This document shows, one piece after another, positions 22,829-32,129 of a DNA stretch of 40,872 nt. Every line of letters begins with the position of its first letter. Within the stretch, counting starts at the first letter, position 1. The notes below the pieces were generated by a model. The model saw only the letters and a program-made list of their open reading frames with translations, was not told the DNA's origin and made no database searches. Source of the stretch: Nitrospirota bacterium (lineage in GTDB: Bacteria > Nitrospirota > Thermodesulfovibrionia > UBA6902 > JAJYJJ01); assembly GCA_021789595.1 (NCBI GenBank), contig JAJYJJ010000019.1, positions 1-40,872 on the forward strand. Direction: 5' to 3'. A program made the translations under genes and the position numbers.

Positions 22829-22917
22829 ACCTTAATGTTGCACAAATTTTAAAGGAGTAGTAATGTAAAAGCAGGAGGCAAAAATTCGGGTAAAAATAAA
22901 AAAGGAGGATGCGGGAT

Positions 22918-23514
22918 ATGAAAGAAGCGATTAAGGATGCATTGAAAACCTTGCATGAGATGGGGAATAATGCTGAAGATTGTATATCATCATTGCAGAC
23001 TGCATTTATTTACAACAATCCAAAGCCTCTAAATGATTGTAAGTTAAAGATCGAAGGCATTAAAAAGAAGGAGCCTCAGCTTACAAAAACGGTAGCAGAA
23101 CTTGTCAGAGATAATCCAGATATGAAACAATATGTCTCTGTTCCTGTCCATCTCCTGAGGATTGGAGAAAACATAGAGAAACTTGCTGAACTTATAGACA
23201 GAAAAGCAAGGGAGAATATCCTTTTCAGCGACAGGGCACTCACTGAAATAACATTTCTCCTGCAGAGGCTGATTGATATACTGAGACCCACATCAGATAT
23301 AATCCTTGCAAGAAACACAATCCTGACCAGGTATGTCCAGGAATCAGAGGCAGGCGTGATTAGAAGGGCAATAGAATATGCCACATTCCATGAAGAGAGG
23401 TTGATTGAGGGTTTGTGTCTTCCTGTGGCATCATCACTTTATATAAGCATGCTTGATGCGGTAAAAGGCATTGCATGGCATGCAAAGCAGATAGCTATAA
23501 AACTTGCCGAATGA
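22918..23514 (+). CDS. PhoU-like helical protein
   Basis: The 198-aa helical protein has two PhoU-like three-helix units; LLRIGENIEKLAELIDRKARENI resembles the metal-binding helix of PhoU and HAKQIAIKLAE that of the second unit, but the usual E-x3-D-x3-N pattern is incomplete. ATG 22918 is chosen over ATG 22909 because aaaggagg (22901-22908) abuts the latter. Long PhoU-domain proteins accompany Pit transporters or stand alone; none is adjacent here. It lies between cbiD and a radical SAM gene. Function uncertain. Confidence 0.65.
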   Translation: MKEAIKDALKTLHEMGNNAEDCISSLQTAFIYNNPKPLNDCKLKIEGIKKKEPQLTKTVAELVRDNPDMKQYVSVPVHLLRIGENIEKLAELIDRKARENILFSDRALTEITFLLQRLIDILRPTSDIILARNTILTRYVQESEAGVIRRAIEYATFHEERLIEGLCLPVASSLYISMLDAVKGIAWHAKQIAIKLAE

Positions 23515-23550
23515 GCTATTAGCCTGGTGGCATTTAGCAAAATATTATTT

Positions 23551-24456
23551 ATGGTTTCTTACCTCAAGTTAACCCATGCCGATTTATGGGAAAGGGTTCG
23601 TGCTGCTGAAGAGATATTGAAGGAATGCACCCTTTGTCCGAGAAACTGCAAGGTTGACAGGACATCCGGGGAGGTGGGTGTGTGTAAGACAGGGGATAAG
23701 CCATTCGTTGCAAGCTGGGGGTCCCATTTTGGAGAGGAAAGACCCCTTGTCGGCAGATCCGGTTCAGGGACCATATTTTTCAGCCACTGTAATCTCAGGT
23801 GCATATTCTGCCAGAACTGGACCATAAGCCATCTGGGGGAAGGCAGTGAAATATCCTTTGAAAGACTTGCCAGGATAATGACGGAGCTTCAGGAGATGGG
23901 ATGTCACAACATAAACCTTGTAACGCCAACACACCAGATGCCCATGATACTTCATTCCATGGCCGTTGCTGCAGAAACGGGGTTGAATATCCCGATTGTG
24001 TATAATTGCGGAGGATACGAATCCATAGAGGCAATAAAGATCCTCGAAGGGGTCATTGACCTATACATGCCTGACTTTAAATATTCAGACCCTGAAATGG
24101 CTCTAAAATACTCAAAGGCAAAGGATTATCCCCAGGTAGCAAAGGCTGCGATCAAGGAGATGCACAGACAGGTGGGAGACCTTATAATGGATGAAAGAGG
24201 GATAGCCCTTCATGGCCTCCTTGTCAGACACCTTGTGCTTCCCGAAGGCATTGCAGGGACAAAAGAGGTCGTGCGGTTCATAGCAGATGAGATCTCTAAA
24301 AACACCTACATAAACATCATGGACCAGTATTACCCGTGTTATAAGGCATTTGAATATCCCCCTCTAAATAGAAGAATAACATCAAGGGAATACGCAGAGG
24401 CAGTAAAAATGGCACTGGATGCAGGTTTGAAAAGGATTGATGGTATAACGGTTTGA
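23551..24456 (+). CDS. PflX-type radical SAM protein
   Basis: The 301-aa protein has a radical SAM motif CNLRCIFC (Cys80, 84, 87) and an N-terminal extra cysteine set, CTLCPRNC plus GVCKTG (Cys26, 29, 33, 45), the layout of the PflX/COG1313 family. These are related to glycyl-radical activases but their substrate is not known. Start ATG 23551 gives the usual SYLKL N-terminus; a GTG at 23527 adds 8 residues. No clear ribosome site supports either. NrdD, a glycyl-radical enzyme, is 4 kb upstream, but its own activase is present. Confidence 0.85.
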   Translation: MVSYLKLTHADLWERVRAAEEILKECTLCPRNCKVDRTSGEVGVCKTGDKPFVASWGSHFGEERPLVGRSGSGTIFFSHCNLRCIFCQNWTISHLGEGSEISFERLARIMTELQEMGCHNINLVTPTHQMPMILHSMAVAAETGLNIPIVYNCGGYESIEAIKILEGVIDLYMPDFKYSDPEMALKYSKAKDYPQVAKAAIKEMHRQVGDLIMDERGIALHGLLVRHLVLPEGIAGTKEVVRFIADEISKNTYINIMDQYYPCYKAFEYPPLNRRITSREYAEAVKMALDAGLKRIDGITV

Positions 24457-24529
24457 AGAATAGCTTGACCGTTTTGGAAATTGACAACAAAAATATTGTC
24501 TGATAGCTTGATATTAGGAGGAGGAATAA

Positions 24530-25564
24530 GTGGAGTTTAATCTTAAGAGGATATTCATCCCTGCAATCATAGCCCTGATTTCATCGTCTGGATTACTTGT
24601 CATTAGAACCATTGCATTTAGGCTCCTCCACAGATGGGCAGAGAAAACAGAGACAAGGATTGACGATATAATCATCAGATCATTAAAAGTTCCCTCTGTT
24701 TACTGGTGCATAGCCATCGGGCTTTACATAGGTGTCGCTGTCTCCGATTTCCCTGAAAAATATGTTTTTTATTTCAGCAGGGCAATCCATGTAATTGTGA
24801 TATTGTCTATTACCATTGCTGCTGCAAATCTGTCAGGTAAGATATTCAAAAATTATATTCAGAAATCAGACCTGCCAATTCCAACTACAGGACTTGCATA
24901 CGGTATATTAAAAGGGACGGTCCTCGTTATAGGCTTTCTGATTATACTCAGCGTTCTGGGAATATCCATAACTCCTCTTATTACGGCCCTTGGTGTTGGA
25001 GGTCTTGCCGTTGTGCTCGCTCTTCAGGATACCCTTGCAAACCTTTTTGCAGGGATTCATATCCTCGTTGAAAAGTCTATAAGGGTTGGAGACTTTATAA
25101 GGCTTGAGACAGGGCAGGAAGGCTATGTAGAGGACATCACATGGAGGACGACGAGGATAAGGATGCTTTCTGATAACATGGTCGTAATTCCCAATGGCAA
25201 GCTTTCACAGAGTATTGTGACCAACTACTATCTCCCTGAAAAGCGGATGTCCTTGTCCATCCCTATATCGGTAAGCTATAGCTCGGATATCGAAAAGGTA
25301 GAAAGAATACTTATCGAAGAGGCAAAAAATGCAGTAGGCGAAATCCCGGGACTGCTGGGAGACCCGGAACCCTCTGTGAGGTTTATCCCTGGTTTTGGCG
25401 ATAGCTCCCTTGACCTTACCCTGAGCTGTCAGGTTCGGGAGTTTGTTGATCAGTATCTTGTTCAGCATGAGTTGAGAAAAAAGATCTTTAAGAGATTTAA
25501 AGAAGAAGGCATAGAGATACCGTATCCTCATCGGACAGTTTATCTCAGGGAGGAAAAGAAATAA
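24530..25564 (+). CDS. MscS-family mechanosensitive channel
   Basis: A 344-aa membrane protein with about four N-terminal membrane segments before the MscS pore helix (ITALGVGGLAVVLALQDTLANLFAGIHI) and the beta domain (VGDFIRLETGQEGYVEDITWRTTRIRMLSDNMVVIPNGKL). The C-terminal part is the usual alpha-beta cage. It protects cells from osmotic downshock. Start is GTG 24530 after aggaggagg; TTGACA at 24481 may be part of a promoter. It converges with the 25578 gene. Confidence 0.93.
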   Translation: MEFNLKRIFIPAIIALISSSGLLVIRTIAFRLLHRWAEKTETRIDDIIIRSLKVPSVYWCIAIGLYIGVAVSDFPEKYVFYFSRAIHVIVILSITIAAANLSGKIFKNYIQKSDLPIPTTGLAYGILKGTVLVIGFLIILSVLGISITPLITALGVGGLAVVLALQDTLANLFAGIHILVEKSIRVGDFIRLETGQEGYVEDITWRTTRIRMLSDNMVVIPNGKLSQSIVTNYYLPEKRMSLSIPISVSYSSDIEKVERILIEEAKNAVGEIPGLLGDPEPSVRFIPGFGDSSLDLTLSCQVREFVDQYLVQHELRKKIFKRFKEEGIEIPYPHRTVYLREEKK

Positions 25565-25577
25565 TCGGCAGCACATT

Positions 25578-26519
25578 CTAAGTTCCCTCAATTACTGCTG
25601 CCGCCAGTAAAGGAAACATTATCTCGTGGTGGCCTGTAAGGCTGTATGCCCTTCCACCCTTTATGGTTGGTCTCCTCAGGACATTCTCTCTCGGCCTGTA
25701 GTGCTGGATAAAGTCCATGTTTGCCGTTGTAAAGTTCTCTACCTTATAGCCGAGATTTCTTGCAAGGGTTAATGCCTTAAGAAAGACCTCTGGAAGGAGC
25801 ACTGCAGAGCCGAGATTTATATATACACCTCCTTCGAGGTCTGCAACTATGCCTGCCAATGTCCTGAAGTCCCTGAGGCTTCCATCTCCTATAGCAGAGC
25901 CGTCTGCCTCTGGATGCATGTGGATTATATCTGTTCCAATGGCTACATGAACTGTCGCAGGGGTTTTAAGGACATAGCATGTGTGCAGTATGCTAAGGTC
26001 CTTGTTCGGGAACCTGCTATTGTATATCATTCTGCCAACGGCCTCACCTATGCCCCTTCCTTCCTTTACCCCTTTTTTTATTGCATCATTGAGCATCCTG
26101 CCTGTCTCCTCAGCCATTCCAAAGGAGCCGTCTATAATTGAATGGTCAACATCTTCTGATGTCTTGCCTGCATAGGCGAGTTCAAAGTCATGCACAATAC
26201 AGGCACCGTTTAATACCATGGCATTGATTATCCCCCTTTTTAGAAGGTCTATGATTACAGGGTTCAAACCAACCTTTATTGGATGTGCACCCATGCCGAG
26301 GACTACAGGCCTTTTGCCTTTGTGGGCATTTATTATATCAAGGGCTATCTCCCTTAGTGCCTTTGCTGCGAGGGTATCTGGCAGGGAATCAAGAAATGCC
26401 TTAAAGGAAGATGATGGACTGTGCGGTCTTGCGAACTCCTTCAGTGAGACCTTGCTCTGTCTGTCCTTTATGCTATAGGTTCTGAGCTTTTTAAGGTCTA
26501 TCTTTTTTCTTGAGGCCAT
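25578..26519 (-). CDS. deoxyhypusine-synthase-like Rossmann-fold protein
   Basis: From ATG 26519 the protein has 313 aa (a longer frame opens at 26609 but would overlap the small gene at 26542). Segments VVLGMGAHPIKVGLNPVIIDLL, NGACIVHDFELAYAGKTSEDVD, GTDIIHMHPEADGS and LEGGVYINLGSAVLLPEVFLKAL suggest an NAD-binding alpha-beta fold; GA-x-x-x-HD followed by an acidic stretch recalls deoxyhypusine synthase. Bacteria lack the eIF5A substrate, so the real reaction is unknown. It is the last gene of the ribosomal transcript, after rplQ and a membrane peptide. The start codon has a modest aaggg/cagg site. Confidence 0.6.
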   Translation of the reverse strand: MASRKKIDLKKLRTYSIKDRQSKVSLKEFARPHSPSSSFKAFLDSLPDTLAAKALREIALDIINAHKGKRPVVLGMGAHPIKVGLNPVIIDLLKRGIINAMVLNGACIVHDFELAYAGKTSEDVDHSIIDGSFGMAEETGRMLNDAIKKGVKEGRGIGEAVGRMIYNSRFPNKDLSILHTCYVLKTPATVHVAIGTDIIHMHPEADGSAIGDGSLRDFRTLAGIVADLEGGVYINLGSAVLLPEVFLKALTLARNLGYKVENFTTANMDFIQHYRPRENVLRRPTIKGGRAYSLTGHHEIMFPLLAAAVIEGT

Positions 26520-26541
26520 CCTGACCCTTGGAATTAACACC

Positions 26542-26637
26542 TCAGGTTTGGACACCAAGCTTCGGGAATATCCAGTACTGCAGAAGAACCCATAAAAGGA
26601 CAATACCAATGACCGTCAGGATATCGCCAAGGTTCAT
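26542..26637 (-). CDS. 31-aa membrane peptide coupled to rplQ
   Basis: The ATG overlaps the rplQ stop (ATGA) behind an aaaggaag site. The peptide has one hydrophobic helix (LTVIGIVLLWVLLQYWIF) and ends PKLGVQT before TGA. Its place after rplQ and the firm coupling suggest a real gene. The frame stays open after the TGA for 16 more codons to a TAA at 26491-26493; I recall small proteins with a related P-x-LG-x-x-T ending, some possibly followed by selenocysteine, but this is unproved here. Confidence 0.65.
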   Translation of the reverse strand: MNLGDILTVIGIVLLWVLLQYWIFPKLGVQT

Positions 26638-27038
26638 TTCGCTTCCTTTTTCTCCTCTACCTTTTCTTCCTTCTTTATAACATCTATATCTGTAAACTCT
26701 ATAACTGCCATGGGAGCACTGTCGCCTGACCTGTTCCTCGTCTTTACAATGCGGAGATATCCGCCATTTCTATCCTTGATCCTGGGCGCAATCTTCTCAA
26801 AGAGTGTAGCCACAATACCTTTATTCCCGACATAGGCAAGAGCCAACCTCCTTGAAGCAAGATCTCCTCTTTTGGCAAATGATATTATCCTCTCCGAAAT
26901 ACTCTTTATCTCCTTTGCCCTGGCAAGGGTCGTCTCTATCCTCTGGCGCTCAAACAATGAGGCCACAAGCCCCCTTAAAAGCGCCTTTCTCTGGTTGGCA
27001 GTCCTTGAAAAACCTCTCCCAGCAACCTTATGACGCAT
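26634..27038 (-). CDS. rplQ: ribosomal protein L17
   Basis: MRHKVAGRGFSRTANQRKALLRGLV is the standard N-terminus of L17, a large-subunit protein near the exit tunnel. The protein is 134 aa with a Lys/Glu-rich tail (KKEEKVEEKKEAK). ATG 27038 is preferred to GTG 27047 because ggagg lies 8 bases before the ATG; that site is inside rpoA, so the genes are coupled. It is the final ribosomal gene of the operon. Confidence 0.97.
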   Translation of the reverse strand: MRHKVAGRGFSRTANQRKALLRGLVASLFERQRIETTLARAKEIKSISERIISFAKRGDLASRRLALAYVGNKGIVATLFEKIAPRIKDRNGGYLRIVKTRNRSGDSAPMAVIEFTDIDVIKKEEKVEEKKEAK

Positions 27039-28053
27039 TCTTCTCACCTCCAGAAGAGATCGCCTTCTGCTGCAGACTATCCATATCTATCCTCATGCCA
27101 AAATGCAGGCCCATGCCGCCCAATATCGCCCTTATTTCATTGAGGGATTTCCTGCCGAAGTTCTTTGTCCTGAGCATCTCATGCTCTGTCCTCTGCACAA
27201 GGTCTGCAATAGTCTTTATATTTGCATTCTTAAGACAGTTATAGGAGCGGACAGACAGTTCAAGCTCTTCAACACTTTTAAGGAGGTTTTCATTTAATGA
27301 ATAATCCTTTGCCTCTCCAGACAGGTGGTAGGTCATCTCTGAATCTTCCTGTTCCTCTTCTAATTGAAACAGCGAGAGATGTTCCATAAGTATAGAGGCT
27401 GCTTGAGATATAGCCTTTGGCGGTGTAACACTGCCATCTGTCCATATCTCCATTATCAACCGGTCATAGTCTGTTGCCTGGCCAACCCTTGCACCCTCTA
27501 CCCAGAAATTAACCTTGGAGATAGGAGTAAATATGGAATCAACAAAGATCGTATCTATAGGTAATCCTTCCTCCTTATTCTTTTCTGCAGGCACATAGCT
27601 CTTGTCTTTCTTTATAGTCATTGTCATCTCAAAGGCTGCATCCTTATCAAGGGTTGCAATAGGCAGATTGGGGGTTAACACCTCTACCGAGCCATCAGTA
27701 ATAATGTCCTTTCCGGTTACCTCCCTCACACCTTTGACCTTAATAGAAACCGTCCTTTGTCCATCTCCATACATCTTGAATCTGAGATTCTTGACATTCA
27801 GGACAACATCAACAATATCCTCCTTCACGCCGTTAATAGCTGAAAATTCATGGAAGACCCCTGGTATCCGTATGGATGTTACAGCAGCACCTTCCAAAGA
27901 AGACAGCAACACCCTGCGCAAGGAATTGCCAATAGTAGTACCAAAGCCTCTTTCAAAAGGCTCTGCGTAAAGCTTTCCATAAGTGGGAGTCAAGCTCTCT
28001 TCATCAAAGCGAATCTTCTCCGGCAACTGAAAGCCCTTTTTTCTGAGATCCAT
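27028..28053 (-). CDS. rpoA: RNA polymerase alpha subunit
   Basis: The 341-aa protein has the assembly domain (FERGFGTTIGNSLRRVLLSSLEGAAVTSIRI) and the C-terminal domain that binds UP elements and activators (LELSVRSYNCLKNANIKTIADLVQRTEHEMLRTKNFGRKSLNEI). Length is normal. It lies between rpsD and rplQ as in the usual alpha operon and its 3' end contains the rplQ ribosome site. Confidence 0.98.
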   Translation of the reverse strand: MDLRKKGFQLPEKIRFDEESLTPTYGKLYAEPFERGFGTTIGNSLRRVLLSSLEGAAVTSIRIPGVFHEFSAINGVKEDIVDVVLNVKNLRFKMYGDGQRTVSIKVKGVREVTGKDIITDGSVEVLTPNLPIATLDKDAAFEMTMTIKKDKSYVPAEKNKEEGLPIDTIFVDSIFTPISKVNFWVEGARVGQATDYDRLIMEIWTDGSVTPPKAISQAASILMEHLSLFQLEEEQEDSEMTYHLSGEAKDYSLNENLLKSVEELELSVRSYNCLKNANIKTIADLVQRTEHEMLRTKNFGRKSLNEIRAILGGMGLHFGMRIDMDSLQQKAISSGGEKNAS

Positions 28054-28098
28054 TAAGGCCTCCTTCAGCTCCCTATCTCTAATATAGGGGATATGATT

Positions 28099-28725
28099 TT
28101 ACTTGGAATATAGTTCAACAATAAGTTGCTCTTGCACAGGCAGCGGTATCTCTTCCCTCGATGGAAGATGGGTTATCTTTCCCTTGAAGCCCTCCCTATC
28201 TATCTCCATCCATGTTGGCAGTCCTCTGTGTTCTGCCTTCACAAGACTCTCCTTTATCCTCTCTATAGAACGACTTTTATCCTTTAGTTCCACAACATTC
28301 CCGGGACGGACTATAAAGGATGGGATATTGACCTTTCTGTCATTTACACGAAAATGGCCATGGCTTACCATCTCCCTTGCCTCTCGCCTGCTTGAGGCAA
28401 AGCCAAGCCTGTAGACCACATTGTCCAACCTCCTTTCGAGGAGTTGAAGGAGGTTGGCTCCTGTTATGCCATCCATCCTTTCAGCCATTAAGAAGTATCT
28501 TTTGAATTGCCGTTCAAGCACACCATATATCCTTTTCACCTTCTGTTTTTCCCTTAACTGTAAGCCGTAATCAGATGGTTTGGCCTTATTCTGGCCATGA
28601 AGGCCTGGGGCATATTTACGCCTCTCAATCGCACACTTTTCCGTATAACACCTATCACCCTTCAGGAAGAGCTTCTCACCCTCCCTTCTGCAAAGCCTGC
28701 AAAGGGCGCCAGTATATCTTGCCAT
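28099..28725 (-). CDS. rpsD: ribosomal protein S4
   Basis: This 208-aa small-subunit protein organises 16S rRNA early in assembly and often represses its own operon. It has an N-terminal LCRRCR-like region ([20 protein letters not shown], with cysteines of a zinc-type form) and the S4 RNA-binding domain ([33 protein letters not shown]). It starts immediately after the rpsK stop (shared base). Confidence 0.98.
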   Translation of the reverse strand: MARYTGALCRLCRREGEKLFLKGDRCYTEKCAIERRKYAPGLHGQNKAKPSDYGLQLREKQKVKRIYGVLERQFKRYFLMAERMDGITGANLLQLLERRLDNVVYRLGFASSRREAREMVSHGHFRVNDRKVNIPSFIVRPGNVVELKDKSRSIERIKESLVKAEHRGLPTWMEIDREGFKGKITHLPSREEIPLPVQEQLIVELYSK

Positions 28726-29111
28726 TATACCCTCCTCCTCTTTGGAGGTCTACAACCATTATGTGGAACTGGCGTTACATCCTTTATAAGATTTATCTCA
28801 AGGCCAGCGCCCTGTAATGCCCTTATCGCAGATTCTCTGCCTCCACCAGGCCCCTTTACATATACATCAACCTGCCTCATGCCAAAATCCATAGCCTTCT
28901 TGGCAGCAGCCTCGGCAGCTATCTGTGCCGCATATGGGGTGCCTTTTCGTGAACCTTTAAAACCCTGACTCCCTGAGCTCGCCCATGTAACAACATTGCC
29001 GCTCTGGTCTGTTATGGTAACAACCGTATTGTTAAAGGTCGCCTGGATATGGGCCACACCTGAATGGATTGTCTTTTTCTCCTTCTTTGTCCCCTTTTTC
29101 CTCTGAGCCAT
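28725..29111 (-). CDS. rpsK: ribosomal protein S11
   Basis: The 128-aa protein shows [27 protein letters not shown] and the C-terminal [10 protein letters not shown], both standard for S11 on the small-subunit platform. It overlaps rpsM by one base (TAATG), giving tight coupling in the rpsM-rpsK-rpsD-rpoA-rplQ alpha operon. Confidence 0.98.
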   Translation of the reverse strand: MAQRKKGTKKEKKTIHSGVAHIQATFNNTVVTITDQSGNVVTWASSGSQGFKGSRKGTPYAAQIAAEAAAKKAMDFGMRQVDVYVKGPGGGRESAIRALQGAGLEINLIKDVTPVPHNGCRPPKRRRV

Positions 29112-29488
29112 TAGGCCTCCTTCTTCTTGGCGCTAACTGCTGCTTTTCTTGGGCCTTTTCTCGTCCTTGCATTAGTCCTTGTCCTCTGCCCCCTAACAGG
29201 CAGACCAAGTTTATGACGTGTTCCCCTATAGCAGCTAATATCAATAAGCCTCTTTATGTTCATAGAGTTGTCACGTCTAAGGTCGCCCTCTACCTTATAT
29301 TCCTTCTCGATGAGGCTCCTTATCTTTACAACATCGTTATCCTTAAGGTCGCTGACCCTTACATCAGGGTTAACACCTGTTTCCTTAATGATCCTCTGCG
29401 ATGATACCCTGCCAATGCCATAGATCTTTGTGAGGGCAAATTCTATCCTCGCCTTTTTCGGGAGGTCAACTCCAGCAATCCTTGCCAT
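29111..29488 (-). CDS. rpsM: ribosomal protein S13
   Basis: [26 protein letters not shown] and the basic tail [17 protein letters not shown] mark this 125-aa protein as S13, in the small-subunit head at the bridge to the large subunit. A ggagaagat site precedes the ATG. It follows rpmJ by about 35 bases. Confidence 0.98.
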   Translation of the reverse strand: MARIAGVDLPKKARIEFALTKIYGIGRVSSQRIIKETGVNPDVRVSDLKDNDVVKIRSLIEKEYKVEGDLRRDNSMNIKRLIDISCYRGTRHKLGLPVRGQRTRTNARTRKGPRKAAVSAKKKEA

Positions 29489-29523
29489 ATCTTCTCCTTA
29501 AAATGTTATAGAAATATTACAGC

Positions 29524-29637
29524 TTAGCCCTGGCGCTGCTTGTGCCTTGGGTTTTCACATACTATCCTGATTATACCCTTCCTTTTAACAACCTTACACT
29601 TATCACATATCGGTTTCACTGAAGAACGTACCTTCAT
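29524..29637 (-). CDS. rpmJ: ribosomal protein L36
   Basis: A 37-aa protein, [15 protein letters not shown]...[11 protein letters not shown]. The zinc ligands C-x2-C, C and H are all kept, so this is the zinc-binding (C+) form. It lies between infA and rpsM, the usual place, and has an aggagagt site. Confidence 0.97.
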   Translation of the reverse strand: MKVRSSVKPICDKCKVVKRKGIIRIVCENPRHKQRQG

Positions 29638-29645
29638 ATACTCTC

Positions 29646-29864
29646 CTATTTAAACCTGTAGGTTATCCTGCCCTTTGTCAGGTCATAAGGTGAAAGCTCA
29701 ATGGTCACCTTGTCTCCAGGTAGTATCTTAATAAAGTGCATCCTCATCTTTCCAGAGACATATGCCAATATCCTCTGGCCATTTTCCAGTTCAACCCTGA
29801 ACATGGCATTGGGTAATGTCTCAAGGATTGTTCCCTGAACCTCAATAATATCCTCCTTAGGCAT
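29646..29864 (-). CDS. infA: translation initiation factor IF-1
   Basis: The 72-aa OB-fold protein [22 protein letters not shown]...[16 protein letters not shown] is a full-length IF-1, which blocks the A site during initiation. It precedes rpmJ by 8 bases. A gap of about 107 bases without a clear terminator separates it from map. Confidence 0.98.
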   Translation of the reverse strand: MPKEDIIEVQGTILETLPNAMFRVELENGQRILAYVSGKMRMHFIKILPGDKVTIELSPYDLTKGRITYRFK

Positions 29865-29971
29865 CTAATCTCCGTGCTGCATGAATTGTTAAACCAGTAC
29901 CAAAAGGATCCGATTTTTTCATTCTAATAACAAACATCCAGTTAAGGTTGAATTTGTATCATACAAATAAT

Positions 29972-30718
29972 TCATATTTTAGTCAAGATACTTGGTCCAT
30001 TGTTTGTAACAGCCACTGTGTGCTCAAAATGTGCCGAGAGGCTGCCATCCTTTGTTACAGCGGTCCAACCATCATCAAGTATGGCTATTTCACAACCTCC
30101 CCTATTAACCATCGGCTCTATCGCCAATGTCATCCCCTCCTTTAATACAGGCCCCTGGCCCGGAGGGCCAAAGTTTGGAACCTGGGGGTCTTCGTGAAGC
30201 TCCATCCCTATGCCATGTCCCACAAAATGCCTCACAACAGAATAGCCTGCAGCCTCAACAAATCCCTGTATTGCATTTGATATATCTGATACCCTTTTAT
30301 TAACCCGTGCCATATCTATGCCTCTATAGAGGGCCTCCTCTGTAATCTGTAGTAGCCTCTTGGCCTCAGGACCCACAGAGCCAACAGGCAGGCTGATTGC
30401 CGCATCTCCATAGAATCCATCAAGATAGACGCCAAGGTCAAGGCTTATTATATCTCCTTCCCCTAATCTCCGTGCCGATGGTATTCCGTGAACCACCTGA
30501 TCATTTACAGAGGTGCAAAGGCTTGCAGGATAACCTCTATAGCCTTTAAATGCAGGAATTGCACCCCTCTTCCGTATAAAGGATTCGACATAACTGTCAA
30601 GTTCTGCTGTTGTAACCCCTGGCCTTACCACCTCCTTCAATCCCTGCAATGCCTCTGCCACTATCTTACAGGCACGGGCCATCCTGGATAGTTCATCATT
30701 AGATTTGAGTATTATCAT
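29972..30718 (-). CDS. map: type I methionine aminopeptidase
   Basis: The 248-aa metalloenzyme removes N-terminal Met. Metal ligands sit in SLDLGVYLDGFYGDAAI (two Asp), HFVGHGIGMELHEDP (His), MTLAIEPM (Glu) and HFEHTVAVT (Glu). ATG 30718 is preferred to TTG 30721. It follows secY by about 94 bases with no adk between, unlike the common secY-adk-map order. Confidence 0.97.
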   Translation of the reverse strand: MIILKSNDELSRMARACKIVAEALQGLKEVVRPGVTTAELDSYVESFIRKRGAIPAFKGYRGYPASLCTSVNDQVVHGIPSARRLGEGDIISLDLGVYLDGFYGDAAISLPVGSVGPEAKRLLQITEEALYRGIDMARVNKRVSDISNAIQGFVEAAGYSVVRHFVGHGIGMELHEDPQVPNFGPPGQGPVLKEGMTLAIEPMVNRGGCEIAILDDGWTAVTKDGSLSAHFEHTVAVTNNGPSILTKI

Positions 30719-30812
30719 CAAAGCCTGTCAACGCAGAAAATGACCTCAAGTGCCTTTTCAAAGAACCCCTTTTGCTACACCCATTCAAAGTAAATGAAGA
30801 CAGATGTATATC

Positions 30813-32129
30813 TCATCCCCTTCTTCCCCTGAGCCTCCCCTTCCTAAGGAATCCCTCGTAGGAGCGGGTAACAAGGTGAGACTCTATCTGTGATATTGTA
30901 TCCAATGCAACACCAACAACAATAAGGAGGGATGTGCCTCCAAAATAAAACGGTACACCAAAATTTGTTATAAGAAATTCTGGCAATACGCATATTACCG
31001 CAAGGTATACAGCACCGCCAAATGTAATACGGGACAGCACCTTATATATATAATCAGATGTCCTATTACCCGGCCGCACACCCGGTATAAAACCTCCGTA
31101 TTTTTTAAGATTATCCGCAATGTCAACAGGATTGAATATAATTGCTGTATAAAAATAACAGAAGAAGAATATCATCCCAACATAGAGGATAGTATGCAAA
31201 ACTGTGCCGGGGGCAAACTGTTTTGCAATGGACTGAACCCATGGTATCGGGGTAAAACCAGCTATGGTAGCTGGAAATACCAATATGGAGGAGGCAAAGA
31301 TCGGCGGGATAACCCCTGATGTGTTTACCTTCAATGGAAGATGTGTGCTCTGTCCGCCGTAGACCTTCCTGCCGACGATCCTCTTTGCATACTGCACAGG
31401 GATCTTCCTCTGTCCCCTCTCAACAAAAACTATGATAGCCACAACTGCAACCATCATTGCAACAATGACAATAAGAAGGATCAGTGATAGCTCCCCTGCC
31501 CTTACCATCCTGAAGGTATTGATTATTGCATTTGGAAACCGTGCCACAATACCTGCAAAGATTATAAGCGAGATACCATTACCAATGCCTCTTTCTGTAA
31601 TCTGCTCTCCAAGCCACATTATAAAGGCAGTTCCTGATGTAAGGGTTACCATTGTCATAAGTCTGAAACCCCAGCCGCCATGCTGAATAAAGGCGCCGTT
31701 ATTCATATTCTCGATGCCAATAGCAATGCCGAGGGACTGGATAGCGCTTATTATAACAGTTCCATACCGCGTATACTGGACAATCTTCTTTCTTCCATGC
31801 TCCCCTTCCTTTGCAAGCTTTCCAAGGGCCGGTATTACAACAGTCAGGAGCTGTAATATGATGGATGCGCTTATATAGGGCATTATGCCGAGGGCAAAGA
31901 TGGTAAGCCTCGTTAATGCACCGCCAGAGAACATATCAAAGAAGTTCATGAGGCCGCCAATACCGCCTGCCTTTGCTGTGAGAAATCTATTTAACTCATC
32001 GCCATTTATGCCAGGCGTCGGTATATGGGCGCCTATCCTGTATACAGCGAGAAGGACAATAGTAAAAAACACCCTGCTTTTCAGTTCGGCTATCTTGAAG
32101 ATATTCTGGAAGCTCTGAAGCAGACCCAA
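30813..32129 (-). CDS. secY: protein translocase subunit SecY
   Basis: The 438-aa integral membrane protein forms the Sec channel with ten membrane segments. Plug and lateral-gate regions are recognisable (RIGAHIPTPGING; GIMPYISASIILQLL; GGQSTHLPLKVNTSGVIPPIFASSIL). The start is TTG 32129, directly after the rplO stop, with the ribosome site gaggtgat inside rplO, so SecY output is coupled to L15. Confidence 0.98.
   Translation of the reverse strand: MGLLQSFQNIFKIAELKSRVFFTIVLLAVYRIGAHIPTPGINGDELNRFLTAKAGGIGGLMNFFDMFSGGALTRLTIFALGIMPYISASIILQLLTVVIPALGKLAKEGEHGRKKIVQYTRYGTVIISAIQSLGIAIGIENMNNGAFIQHGGWGFRLMTMVTLTSGTAFIMWLGEQITERGIGNGISLIIFAGIVARFPNAIINTFRMVRAGELSLILLIVIVAMMVAVVAIIVFVERGQRKIPVQYAKRIVGRKVYGGQSTHLPLKVNTSGVIPPIFASSILVFPATIAGFTPIPWVQSIAKQFAPGTVLHTILYVGMIFFFCYFYTAIIFNPVDIADNLKKYGGFIPGVRPGNRTSDYIYKVLSRITFGGAVYLAVICVLPEFLITNFGVPFYFGGTSLLIVVGVALDTISQIESHLVTRSYEGFLRKGRLRGRRG

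Noticed and set aside
30722-30812. Possible adk or small-gene remnant between secY and map (frame ending FEKALEVIFCVDRL)
   Set aside because: The frame is preceded by a stop and has no start codon; no adenylate kinase motif is seen.
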